Under the pieces are notes generated by a model. It made no database searches. It saw only the letters and a program-made list of their open reading frames with translations, and was not told the DNA's origin. DNA of 28,748 nt, taken from assembly GCA_037447655.1 (NCBI GenBank), contig JBBHKE010002467.1:1-28748 (forward strand), given 5' to 3'. Shown in pieces: positions 1-10,306 of this stretch. This DNA comes from Zygnema cylindricum (taxonomy: Eukaryota; Streptophyta; Zygnematophyceae; Zygnematales; Zygnemataceae). The first letter of the stretch is position 1, and the number at the start of each line of letters is the position of its first letter. The position numbers and the translations under genes are program-made.

Positions 1-1
1 G

Positions 2-1645
2 AAATTTACCTTTGAGCAAGCGGCTGAATATGCGGTTAGGTATGAGATGCTATCGTCGTGGTGTGATGCTCATGACAATCCCGAAAATTAAGGAAACCAA
101 TTTGACCAATCCCCACCACCTCCGAGGAACCCGTGGCCTTCTAATAGGCCTCCAAAAACACCAGCCATGGGAAATCCACCATTTAATTCCGGAGACCGAT
201 TGTGTTTCCGATATGGAAACACGGGGCACGATGCCCGCATGTGCCCGGATAAGTCAGCCACATGCACCCATTGCAACCAAAAGGGAAATTATGTCCAACG
301 TTGCCATGTTAATGACCCTAATTTCTCATATCAGAATCAAATTCAGAATGGTGGAATTCCTGCCCGTTCTGCCAAGCTGGTCACTCCTCCTATCGAGACA
401 GAGAAAGAGGCGACTCCGCCTAAGATCTCTCGCAGAGAAAGGGAAAAGGCCGAGTTACAAGTCATGATGGCCGCCATAATGAAGGATCAATTTGCCGCCT
501 TCATGGCCGAAATGAAACCCCAATTCACGGGGATGGCAAGGATAGTCGTCCACATGCCCTCGTTGGCCGGCCGAATCCTCCAAGATTCTACTGTCCAACA
601 ACGAGCAGCTACTTTTGATAAGGGCTCGCCTGATCACAATCGGGACGGTAAATTACAGAATTCCCGTATTCCACTTTTTTTCAAAAAAGTATCTCTCTCT
701 CCTCTACCAGACACATCTTCTTCCATAGTGGCTGAAGCTCTCACCATTTTGGATATTACCATACATGATGCTCACCGAGTCAACGAATGACTAAGCATCC
801 TTTCTGCCATGATTGATGAAGCCGCTAGGGCCTCTCTCTTTCCTAATGATGTTCCGAAAGCCTCTCCTCTTGTTGATGAGTTCGTTGCAGCTGCCGCTTT
901 GAAGGCGTTTCAGCTAAACCGTAGTCTTTCAGATATTCAGCCGGTTACCGCGGATGAGCGCCGTGACCTTGATCCTCATATCTGTTTCCTGGACAAATCT
1001 CAAAAGTCCTTCTTTGTTAATGGTGTTGCTCTTTCTCTCCCTCTCATGGACACCGGAGCCAAACCCGTAATCCTTGGATCCGGATTTGCGCTCAAGCTTG
1101 GTCTGACAGCAGAAAAGCTCCAAGCCACGTCTAAGCGGCTTCTCACTTCAGCCGCTACCACGGAGCCGATGCTTGGAAATACCAAGGACCCGCTTGTCTT
1201 TCGGTTTCATAACGGAACCGATAGTGAGTCCGTGGAGGTTTCTGTCCGAGCATTGGTCACCAAATGCAACAACTACGAATGCTTAGTGGGATATGATGTT
1301 ATCTTCCGAATCGGTGGGGGAGTAGATATGCATGATCAGACCTTCTCCTACTGTCCCTCTAATTTTCCGGGACGCAAAATTTGCCTCCCTCTTGTCTTTG
1401 CTCGCAAGCCCTTGCCCATTATGGCACATTTGGCTTCCGCTCTCCCTTCATTTTCCAGTATCGACTTTCGGGGTAGTTTTATTGAGCCCGGTTTTCTTCT
1501 CGACTCGCGTAATCTCTTGGCTACCGTTAACACCAAGGTCTTTCCACACATTCTCCATGTGGTGGATAGCGATACTAATGGGATGTTGAGTTTGCAAGGG
1601 GTTTACACAAGTATAGGTGGTGATCAAGGGTTCCACATGGAGTGA
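2..1645 (+). pseudogene. Retrotransposon gag-protease remnant, 5' end outside window
   Basis: One reading frame runs from the window edge to 1645 and is interrupted by TAA at 89-91 and TGA at 788-790. The part before 300 is the end of a capsid-like region, a proline-rich linker, then two zinc knuckles typical of retroelement nucleocapsid (203-316). Both knuckles are damaged: the second Cys of the first is Tyr (212-214) and the His of the second is Asn (287-289). Past the second stop, a retropepsin-like segment carries the active-site motif LMDTGAKPVILG, with its Asp at 1049-1051. No integrase, reverse transcriptase or RNase H follows; the frame ends about 90 bp before a polypurine tract and LTR. 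This is a decayed gag-PR of an LTR retrotransposon. Superfamily is uncertain: the double knuckle fits Ty3-like elements, but without RT it cannot be settled. Confidence 0.8.
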
Positions 1646-1737
1646 CTATCTCCTCCATTATCTTTCAACCCGGCTGACCATTGGTGTTGTTTGTGTCCTC
1701 AGCTGTGTTGACGTGCTCCTCTACAGGCTAAGGAACT

Positions 1738-1747
1738 GGGGGGGGAA
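1738..1747 (+). other. Polypurine tract of first retroelement
   Basis: A run of eight G followed by AA lies 4 bases before the LTR head at 1752. This is the expected place and composition for the plus-strand primer of an LTR retrotransposon. It supports reading 1752 as the 3' LTR start. Confidence 0.6.
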
Positions 1748-1751
1748 TTAA

Positions 1752-2958
1752 TGGGTCCACTTCACTCTAGGGGAGTATTCTTCCCCATCTCTATCTGGGT
1801 CATTTCCATCTTTATTCCTTCACATGGTGTATATATTTTTTGTATTTTCATATTTATTTTCGTTGGTATATATATATGTTTGAGCATGACTTTGTTGATT
1901 TAGATGCATGTTCGCTTGCTTGTCTCTCATGCACGACAATTATCATGCCGCATCGTGTCGGTTGCCTGCACGCACGGTATTTTGCACACACGCACGGTTT
2001 TTTGCATTCACACACGTTATTTTGCATCCACGCTTAGTTTTAGGCACCCGCGCGCGATTTTATAAATGCACGCGCGATTTCATGCATGCACTCACGATTC
2101 GATGCACGCACGTCTAGTTATTTCGTTCGCACGTGCGAAATTTCGCGTCGATTCATTTATTTTTATGATTGTCAACAAGACTAATTGCACATAATTTTTT
2201 TCGCGCGTATTTCGATTGTATTTCGCGGCGGCGTGCTCGCTTCGCGCATGCACGCGATACGGCATGGACTTATATATAATTGGAGATAATCCCGGCCGAT
2301 ACAACCATTTATTTATTTATTTCGTCAACCCAATGAGGTTCCCGCGAAGCTGTGGAGGGCTTTACCCTCTGACCGGGATTTGTCCACGACGAAGAAAACG
2401 TTACCATCCAATATCTTAAAAGACATACATGTAGACTAGACGAGGTTACTTTGCTAGGCTCATCAGGTTTACTTTAGCCAATTCTCATACTAGAGAATTA
2501 GCTGGGAGAGATTTTCGGGCGAGCTTTTTTCTTGCTCTCACTCTCACCGATTGCCCACGTTTCTTTCTTCTCCTTGCTAGCTAGCTGTAGAGGCTATATA
2601 GAGTAAGACTATTCTCCTTGTTTTTCTGCCCTCGTTTTTAATCCACACGGCCTAAGGCCACGTCTGGAAGGTTTCCCTCCAAAGTTTGTCATTTGGTGGT
2701 AGTGTCATATTGGAGATCGTGAGGGAGCACATCTGGACTTTGCTGTGCCTTCCTCGGGCAGCTTGACGGTTTGGTTGTGTTAATTGTGTCTTGTTTGTAT
2801 TTCGGTTGGCTTGAAATGAGTGTATTTTTTATCGGATCTGGATTTTCCCTTATTCTGGTTGGAATATTTTTTGCTTTGTTGTCGTAACGAGATAACTCTT
2901 GTAGAGAATGTGATAAAGACCAGAGAGCCTAGTGGCTACCTCTTGGCTTAGCAATTTT
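1752..2958 (+). repeat. Long terminal repeat of first retroelement (approx. 1.2 kb)
   Basis: The left edge is set by the polypurine tract and by a sequence head (TGGGTCCACTTCACTCTAGG) that recurs at 2959, exactly 1207 bp later. The right edge is inferred from the start of that second copy; the sequence just before it reads TTAGCAATTTT, so a CA-type end near 2952 is possible. Inside are a TATATATATA stretch near 1867-1877, a block of 20-bp repeats (1931-2150), and about 800 bp of non-coding sequence. No ORF here resembles a known protein. Confidence 0.55.
1931..2150 (+). repeat. 20-bp degenerate tandem repeat inside the LTR
   Basis: About ten to eleven units keep an exact 20-base register, for example 1971-1990, 1991-2010, 2011-2030, 2051-2070 and 2071-2090. 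A typical unit is CGCACGGTTTTTTGCATTCA: a CpG-rich half (CGCACG or CGCGCG) followed by a T-rich half ending in GCA. Units diverge by substitution while spacing is kept. The outermost units are the least certain. Confidence 0.7.
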
Positions 2959-3145
2959 TGGGTCCACTTCACTCTAGGGGAGTATTCTTCCCCTTCTCTC
3001 TCTGGGTCATTTCCATCTTTATTCCTTCACATCGTGTATATACTTTTTGTTTTTTCATATTTATTTTTGTTGGTATATATATATTTTTGAGCATGAATTT
3101 GTTGATTGTGATGCATGTTCGCTTGCTTGTCTCTCATGCATGACA
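2959..3145 (+). repeat. Second, truncated copy of the LTR head
   Basis: This matches 1752-1936 almost base for base with a few substitutions and one- to two-base indels, through TCTCATGCA(C/T)GACA. It then stops where the CT-rich tract begins. The first LTR is thus followed directly, in the same orientation, by the beginning of another. Confidence 0.85.
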
Positions 3146-4312
3146 CCCCTCCCCCACCCTCCCCTCTCCCTCTCCCTCTCCCTCTCTTTAACCATATTTC
3201 TCTGCCTCTCTCTCCCTCCCCCTCTCCGCCTTCTCCCCCTCCCCCTCCCTCACCCCCACTCTCCCTCTCCCTCTCCCTTTCCATCTCCCTATCCCTACCT
3301 CCCCTCTCTTACTCCTTATCCATACATCCCCTCCCCCTCTCCCTCCCCCTCGAATTCCCCCTTCCCCCTTCTCCCTCTTCCTATCCCTCTCCCTCTCCCT
3401 ATTCTTCTTCCTCTCCCTCTCCCACTCCCTCTCCCTCTCTCTCCCTTTCCCTCTCCCTCTCCCTATCCCTTTCCCTCTCCTGCCCTTTCTCCCTCCACTC
3501 CGTCTCATCTCCCTCTCCCTCTCCCTCTCTCACATTTATCTCTCTCCGCTCTTCTCCCTATCCCTCTCCCTTCTCACCTTTCTTTATCTCCCCTCTTCTC
3601 CTTCTCCCTCTCCCTCTCTCACCTTTATCTATCTCCCATTTTCTTCCTCTCTCTCTTTCACCCCTTTTGTCCCTCTCTTTCTTTGCCCCGCCCAATCTCT
3701 CTCTAACCCCCTCTCTCACACTTTCCTCCCTTCTCTCCCTCTCTCGCTTTCCCAATCCATTTTCCCCCCATTCTCCCTCTTTTTCTCTTCCCTCTCGTTC
3801 TACCTGTGACCCTCCCCTCCTCTCTCCCCGTACCCCTCCCATTTTCCCTTCTCTCGCTCTCTCCCTCTTTTCCCCTTTACTCTTACCACCCTTTCTTTCT
3901 CCCTGTCTTTCCCACTCCCTCTCTCTGTCGACCTCTCCGGCCCTCCTTTTCCTGTCACCCTCTTTTGTCCCTGCCCGTCCCTCCCTGTCGTCCCTCTCCC
4001 TCTTTTCGCTCCCCCCCCTCTCCCTCTTTTGCTCCCCTCTCTCCTTCCCCTACCTTCTCCCTCACTGGCTCACCTCTCCCTCTTTTCCTCCCCCTCCCCG
4101 TATCTCTTCCCCCCTCTCTCCTTCTATCGACTTTTCTTTTTCCCTTTCCCCCTCTCTCCCCCTTTCCCCCGCTCCTTTTTCCCGTCTACCCTTCTCTCCC
4201 CTTCCCTTTCCCCCCCTCTCCCTCTCTCCCCCTCTACCCCTTTCCCCCTCCACCGCTCCCCCCCCGTTCCCTCTTTTCACCCTCTACCCCTCTCTCCCTA
4301 TCAACCCTTCGC
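3146..4312. repeat. Polypyrimidine (CT-rich) low-complexity tract, about 1.2 kb
   Basis: The plus strand is almost wholly C and T, built from CCCTCT-type hexamers that decay into mixed CCCTT/CTCC blocks. Long open frames (Ser/Pro/Leu-rich on plus, Arg/Glu/Gly-rich on minus) follow from composition alone and are not genes. Such homopurine-homopyrimidine DNA can adopt triplex form; that is inference. Confidence 0.95.
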
Positions 4313-4407
4313 TCACGGCCATTACCATTACTAACAAATGACGTTCTAACAGTAATATATCTTCCAGCTAGTGAAAAAGTTCTAAAGATTGACCTAACCA
4401 TTTCATG
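4313..4407. other. Ordinary-complexity island between CT tracts
   Basis: About 95 bp of normal composition separates the two pyrimidine tracts. No coding or repeat signal was recognised; it may be remaining intron or 3' flank of the LRR gene on the minus strand. Confidence 0.4.
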
Positions 4408-4537
4408 TTCTCCTCCTCCTTTCTCTCCCTCTCCCTCTCCCTCTCGCCCTCTCTCTTTCTCCCCCTTTCTCTTCATCCTCTCTCTTTCCTTCCCTCCCTC
4501 TTCTATCATCCTTCTCCATTTCTCCCTCTCTTCTATA
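4408..4537. repeat. Second CT-rich low-complexity tract
   Basis: Short pyrimidine-rich tract of the same CTCCCT character as the long one to its left. It lies just beyond the last recognised LRR exon on the minus strand. Confidence 0.85.
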
Positions 4538-4558
4538 AAAGTGACATGATGTTTACAA

Positions 4559-4562
4559 TCAA
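4559..4562 (-). other. Possible terminal exon start and stop codon of the LRR gene
   Basis: A strong polypyrimidine tract and CAG acceptor (ending 4563) lies downstream of exon 4763-4692. Joined in the gene's phase, it gives one residue and then TGA. If used, the protein is LRR-only. Alternatively the gene was cut by the CT-rich tract, or the true next exon was missed. Confidence 0.25.
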
Positions 4563-4691
4563 CTGAAGAGCAGAAAGAAAATGATAAAAAATAATAAAAC
4601 AATTACGCTAAAAGCCCAGCCGATAGGGAAATATCATCAAACAAACAATATCATCTTGCTTTGGAAAGGTCAAGGCTTTTGTGATTTTTAC

Positions 4692-7300
4692 AAATCAGTG
4701 AGTTTTTTCAGTTTTCCAATTTCCTCCGAAATTGCCCCATTGAATTTGTTGAACTGCAGGAATCTGCAACAAGAATGAAGTAAACATTTTAATTCTAACA
4801 GTTTTAAAATGTTAGATTTGACCAAATTCACGATAAGTTTTTTTCGCATGTCATTTTTGGTAATAGGAAAGATAATCAAATCATATCTTGAAACCCCAAG
4901 CATTTCAGTTTAGGGCTTTTTTGAAAAAATTGTCATGAAAATATAGAAAGAGGAAATTTGAACTTGTTTATTGCACTTTTTGACATTCGTTTAAATTATT
5001 ATCTTATGCACATTTGTTCAATAGAGTTATTTTTCTACAATATCTCACTACTCATTAAAAGAACCAAAGAAAAGGAAAAAACAGACAATCGTTTGAGTTT
5101 GACAAGTTTAATCGTTTTTTACTCTACCTATGTCAGAATAATGCAACAAAAAACAAAAAATATATATACCTAGCATTGAACACTCTTGAATTTAGAAAGT
5201 TAATGGAGCCTACGCTCTTTTTTTAATTTTTCGGGAATTAAATGTAAGAAAACATTACTTACAATTTGGTCAATTTTTGATACGTCCCAACAAAACGAGG
5301 AATAGTGCTTCTAAATTCGTTGCCCGACAAGTCTCTGCAAAAAAAATAAAGTGATTTTAAAGATATAGATTTAAACACTATTTTATTTTTGAAACTGTGT
5401 CAATTAACTCACTTGTTAGAATGATGAAAACAACTTCCATGATAAAAATGTATTTAAGAAACAAAACAAATAAATGGTATAAAATGCACTTGATAAACCC
5501 CAATTTGTGAAATGGATGATTTGATGATTCTTTTATGACTCAAAGATGCTTTTAAAGGATCAAAAACTGTAAATACTGACAAAGTGACAAGTTCCGGGAA
5601 GCTTCCCAGAAAGGTGTACAGATCTCCTCCAAGCCTGTTGTAAGATAAATTCCTGTTGGACAATTGAGATAAGTCATGTTAGGGACCAAATTAGTTGTTC
5701 GATTATTTTATTGTTTTTCATGTCAAAAAGTAGTCAATTTTTGAAACCGTCTCCTTTTACCTTTCAATACATGTATTAATTTACTCAATTAAAGTTAGTA
5801 AAATTTAAAGGAACATTCATTTATTTCCAATTCTTTGAGAGAGATTGGACTGTGGAAGCCATTCCAAACAGAAAAGAATTCACAAAAGAGGAAAAACAAG
5901 CTTTAACATAAAATCTTTTCGGTCTTTGTAACTTGGAGTTTTTTACCCCTGTCCAAAATTCCATTATGAACTCAGGCATAAATGTAGTGAATATTCTTGA
6001 TAAAAAAAATATATGAAAAGAACATAAATATAAAAAAAGTTTCTTCTTACAATATGGTTATTTTTTTCAGTAGTTTTATTCCTGATGGATTTCCGGTAAA
6101 ATTACATTCCCTTAAATCTCTGCACAAAACATTCAAATTTCGTATAAGACAAAACACCAAAATATGAGGATCGCAAAAAACACACTTCAAGGAAGAAAAA
6201 ATCTTGAAAATTTAAATCAAGGGAGACCTTTGAAAGCTGTTTTGTTTATAAAGAAAGAGAAATAAACAGAAAAACGATATGAAATATAAATGATATTAAA
6301 CGTAATAATACATCTCATTTCAATTTCTTTCGCAAAAAAAAATGGTTAAAGAAGGGACAGTCAAAATTATCTGAAAGAAAACAATGGGAAGACGATTGGT
6401 CCAGATTTTGTCCGGAAAAGCTCAAAAATATCGAAACACCAACAATTTTTTTGTGTTTTTCTCACCAGAAAAAAAGCTGGAAAATAAATACAAACGATAG
6501 AAAAAGAGAGAAGACTGGGAGAAGGATTCTATTCGATGAAGGGAGGGAGGGAGGGAGGGAGGGAGGGAGGAAGAAGAGATGGAGGGAGGTTGAGAGGAAG
6601 GGAGGGAGGGTGAGAGGAAGGGAGGGAGGGAGGGAGGGAGGGAGGGAGGGTGGGAGGAAGGAAAGGAGAGGTAGGAAAAGAGAATGTAAGCCATAGTTTG
6701 GGATTCTTCATACAAATATTCCAAATTCACCAAATTTCCGATTTCATTTGGTATCCTTCCATTTAAAGAAGAAATTAAATCGCTATCACTGTCCCAATAC
6801 TGATTTAAGCCGAGTGCCCTGTATCACAAGAAAACGACAAAAGTGATGCTCGGCTTTACTGGAAGTGAGAGAGAGGGAGAGAGAGGGAGAGAGGGTGAGC
6901 GAGAGAAGGAGAGAGCGGGAGTTGAAAATGGAAAAGATCGAGAACGAGAATGTTAAGGGAGGGAGGGTGAGTAAAAAACAAAAAAGAGAGGGAGAGAGTT
7001 AAAAAGGAGGGAAGGGGGTGATAAGAGGGAGAGGAAGAAAGAGAGAGAGTAGGCAAGAAAAGGTGAAAAAGGAGGGAGGGAAGTAGAAGCAGGGAATGAA
7101 AAGCAGATCAAGGGGAAACATAGTTGCTGGTTGTAGAAATTGAAAAATTTAAAAAACAATATTGGAATATAAGCAGAAATCGCCTGTACAAATATAATAA
7201 GAAAAAAAGAAACAAAAACTTACAAGTATATCAAATTGGTCAAATTGCCGATACTTGACGGGATTGTACCGGAAAGAATGTTGCTGCTCAAATCCCTGGG

Positions 7301-7339
<39 letters not shown>

Positions 7340-8972
7340 AAAAAAAAAAAAAAAAAAAAAATTTTTATTTTTAAAAAAAAAAAAAAAAAAAGAAATAAAC
7401 CTAAAAATAAGTAAAAAAAAAAAAAACTTTAATTTTTTTATTTTAAAAAAAAAAAAACGGAAAGGGTACTCAAACGAATTTTTCCTTAATCTGATACCAT
7501 ATATATATGGAATGATAATAAACAGAAGAAAAGTAAATAAAAGGCAACAAAAAAAGAAGAAAGACGTTAAACCGGCGGATTCTTTCATTATTTTCTATGA
7601 ATTGCTGCAAAAACTCATCGAGGCTCTAAAACCCTAAGCTTTCCCTTCCTCAAAATCCTTTGTGTTTTAAGCTTTTTCTTTGCTTATTTATTACAGAGAC
7701 AAGCACCGGAAGGGAGATGGAGAGGAAAATGTGAGAAAAAGGAAGAGGGGAATGTAGGGAAGGCGAACGAGAGAGTGGAGAGAGGGAAAGGGAAAGAGTG
7801 ACTGGGAGAGTAAGAAGGAAAGAGGGTTCGTTCTCAAAACAAGCAAAAGAAATTGGAAACATTTAGTGCTAGCCTTACAGGAAGCGAAGATTTTCTAATT
7901 TTCCGATTTTTTTCGGTATACCCCCTTGAATCGATTGGCCTCTCAAGATTCTGTAAAGTCAAACGATGACAAAAGATTTTAAGTAAAAAAATGCTATTTA
8001 ATACCAAATGAGATATAGATCATCAAATGGGGAAACAAGAACGGCAAAGTATTCTTTAATCAAGATTTCACAAAAATAAAAGAAGAAATAAAAGAAAATA
8101 ACCAAATAAATAGCCGGATCATTCAATACCCAACATCACCAGTTTGTGATCTCTACTGCCCAAAAACGGAAAAAAGTTTGAAAAAAAAATTAGGAATAAA
8201 AAAAATTAAAAAAAGTTGCGGACATTACAAGTGTTTCAAGGAAGTCAGTTTCGTGATCTCGGGTGAAATGAATCCGGTTAAAAAGTGTCCAAAAGGGTCC
8301 GTGTTACCTCCATAATAATCACTATCAATAATCGTTTTGGAAAAATTAAATTTCTTGTAGGTGACATCTTGCGAGGAAAGAACTCTGCTCAAAAAAATTG
8401 ACAAAAAAAAGAATTGCGTCGGATGATAAAAAATAAAACGAACAAATTTTGGGGGAAAAATTCGGGTCAATAACTCAGAGTGTTTCCTACAAGTCTGATT
8501 TAATGTTTTTTTTTTTTCAAAAATGCCTGCCTCTCAAAAATATTTTTTTACAGAGGAGTGCAGGTTCGAATAAGGGGATTTTCCAGCATGCCTAGAGGTA
8601 CTACAAGAAGAGACAGAGAGAGACAGAGAGAAAGCAAAAATAAAAATCATGGAACAACTAAAACAAAATATAACTATACAATTAAATAATGAATGTACAT
8701 AAACATATATTTCCAAGTCTCTGTATTAAACGTTTTCCTATATTTAAGTCCCGCAAATGTATGAAAAAAAAAAAAAACAGGAATGGGGGACTCACAAAGA
8801 GAGGACGTTGCCTTTCAAATCGCATGCTAGACCGAGCCATTTTTCACAAGATTTTTTTTTATCCCACGAAGAAAATAAGTTTTCGTCCGTTGAATTTAGT
8901 GCCTTCATCACTTTTAGTAAAATATCTGTAGAAAAATATTTCATAGAAATGAAATAGGTTGGCATCGGCGCT
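4692..8972 (-). CDS. Plant-type leucine-rich-repeat protein gene, multi-exon
   Basis: Nine exons are recognised on the minus strand: 8972?-8796, 8384-8229, 7950-7879, 7295-7224, 6818-6714, 6119-6051, 5652-5581, 5334-5263 and 4763-4692. Each internal exon starts after AG with one base, ends with two bases before GT (mostly GTAAG/GTGAGT), and so is phase 2. Five of them are exactly 72 bp. The first encodes an LRR N-terminal cap (SSWDKKKSCEKWLGLAC), the rest one 24-residue LRR each, such as DLSSNILSGTIPSSIGNL. Exons 8384-8229 (156 bp) and 6818-6714 (105 bp) carry extra residues at the start of the repeat; 6119-6051 is one codon short. One donor is atypical (GTCAGT at 5580). The 5' end is unsure: the first exon has ATGs in PMPTYFISMKYF and a possible acceptor just upstream, so a signal-peptide exon may lie further right. 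Past 4692 an acceptor at 4563-4564 would give an immediate in-frame stop (4559-4561). No transmembrane or kinase part is visible. LRR proteins of this kind are usually secreted or cell-surface binding proteins; the ligand is unknown. Confidence 0.8.
6541..6660. repeat. GGGA/GGAG tetranucleotide microsatellite in LRR intron
   Basis: Plus strand shows (GGGA)n interrupted by GGAAG and GTGAGA steps. It lies in the intron between exons 6818-6714 and 6119-6051. A second purine-rich stretch, at about 6865-7090, lies in the next intron. Confidence 0.9.
7300..7455. repeat. Poly-A / A-rich tract in LRR intron
   Basis: Long A runs on the plus strand sit directly next to the acceptor of exon 7295-7224. 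On the gene strand they form the T-rich polypyrimidine tract of that acceptor. Long homopolymers here may also be poorly assembled. Confidence 0.85.
7785..8237 (-). repeat. Segmental duplication, copy A (within LRR gene)
   Basis: Holds exon 7950-7879, flanking intron sequence and the last bases of exon 8384-8229. It matches 9310-9768 closely: the two 72-bp exons differ at one base, while introns differ by scattered substitutions and small indels. See copy B for the interrupted partner. Confidence 0.85.
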
Positions 8973-9000
8973 AAGATTAACCAAAAAAATAACAAAAAGA

Positions 9001-9309
9001 GTGGAGGGGAAAAAAAGAAATCGCTTTAAAACATTTTAATGTGTTCCACATAGATTACATTTCCTAAGAATATTTATTAAAGGATTTCTCTACACACGTT
9101 AATTAAATTATTACTCTTTATACGAGGCAGTGTTTTGTATTCATTTTCGTTACGAAGGGCTTCCTAGAAGTTCCTTCCATTTTTGTCTAACCTGCTTGAG
9201 TAGAATTGACAAGAACTTTTGCCGAAGCTCCAATAGAGAGAGAAGAGAGACAGAATAGGAAGTGGAGGGTGAGTGACAGAGAAATAAGACGCCTGTAAGG
9301 ACAGAAGGA
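9001..9309. other. 5' flank of LRR gene; no gene seen
   Basis: AT-rich sequence between the first recognised LRR exon and duplication copy B, with a GA-rich patch near 9230-9310. It may hold the promoter and an upstream signal-peptide exon, but neither is identified. Confidence 0.4.
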
Positions 9310-9768
9310 GAAAGGGAAAGAGTGACTGGGAGAGTAAGAAGAAAAGAGGGTTCGTTCGCAAAACAAGCAAAAGAAAAATAAATTGAAAAAATTTTGTGCT
9401 AGCCTTACAGGAAGCGAAGATTTTTTAATTTTCCGATTTTTTTCGGTATACCCCCTTGAATCGATTGGCCTCTCAAGATTCTGTAAAACCAAACGATAAC
9501 AAGAGATTTGAAGTAAAAACGTGTTATTCAATACCAAATGAGATGTAGATCATCAAATGGGGAAACAAGAACGGTAAAATGTTCTTCAATCAAGATTTCA
9601 CAAAAATAAAAATAAAAAATTAAAGAAAATAACCAAACAAAGAACTGGATCATTTAATACCCAACATCACCGGTTCGTGACCTCTACTGCCCAATAACGG
9701 AAAAAAGTTTGAAAATGTAATTAAATAATAAATTTAAAAAAAAAGTTGCGGACATTACAAGTGCTTCA
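9310..9768 (-). pseudogene. Duplicated LRR gene fragment (copy B), cut by retroelement
   Basis: Contains a complete 72-bp LRR exon at 9480-9409 with intact acceptor and GTAAGG donor, encoding a repeat like ILRGQSIQGGIPKKIGKL. To its right are the intron and the last 10 nt (9768-9759) of the preceding exon with its GTAATG donor. Homology to copy A ends at 9768/9769, exactly where retroelement sequence begins, so the element interrupts the exon. It lies upstream of the intact gene's first exon and has no cap-coding exon of its own in the window, so it is read as a broken paralogue fragment. Confidence 0.75.
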
Positions 9769-10306
9769 TATTGTTTTTAGTGCGATTCCGGGCGATTATT
9801 TCGTGCAGCGTTTCGTACGATTTCATCGGTACTCCGAAATCGTATCGCCACATCATCTTTATCGAACGTACAGTGGAACACCAAATCATGTGTCAGACAG
9901 ACGTGCAGACGTTCCCACGATGTATTATTGCTTGTTGGCTTGTACACGTGGCATCTGGTCATTTGACCGCCACTTAGTTGCCTTTGTTTGCATTAGAATA
10001 AATAGCATAGGACAAGCAGCAAGAACTATCACTCACAGACAAATTAGGCTTGGCAACTTTCAGCATTCAGAATCAGTGTATTACTGGACATTGTCCCTTT
10101 GATTACAATTGTATTCCTTCTATCATAATGGAATCTACTTTCTGAACGGCTATCTATTCTATGCCTTGCTACATGTGAATGCTATTACTCTCTCACTCCA
10201 AACTTCTGTCTTTTCTACCTTCGTGATTTATTGAGTTCGTCCCTTCTGCGAATCTTGTTAACTGATCTGGTATACGTGGTCCTAGGAACCCTCCTAGTTA
10301 CCCGAA
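9769..10306 (+). repeat. 5' LTR plus leader of copia element 1
   Basis: Begins where LRR homology stops and runs to the gag start codon. It matches 15037-15574 without any net length difference, with roughly 13 substitutions by eye. The exact LTR/leader boundary is not visible; a candidate primer-binding site starts at 10268 (TGGTATACGTGG), resembling but not matching the usual initiator-Met site. Confidence 0.8.

Noticed and set aside
3047-4602. Long Ser/Pro/Leu-rich and Arg/Glu/Gly-rich open frames on both strands
   Set aside because: They follow from a CT-only tract that is open in most frames; no domain, and composition explains them.
5820-5900. Candidate LRR exon between 6051 and 5652
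   Set aside because: An acceptor-like CCACAG is present but the reading frame lacks LRR residues and soon stops.
8534-8716. Possible extra LRR exon in the first intron
   Set aside because: The translated segment has no LRR pattern, and exon 8796 joins exon 8384 in phase without it.
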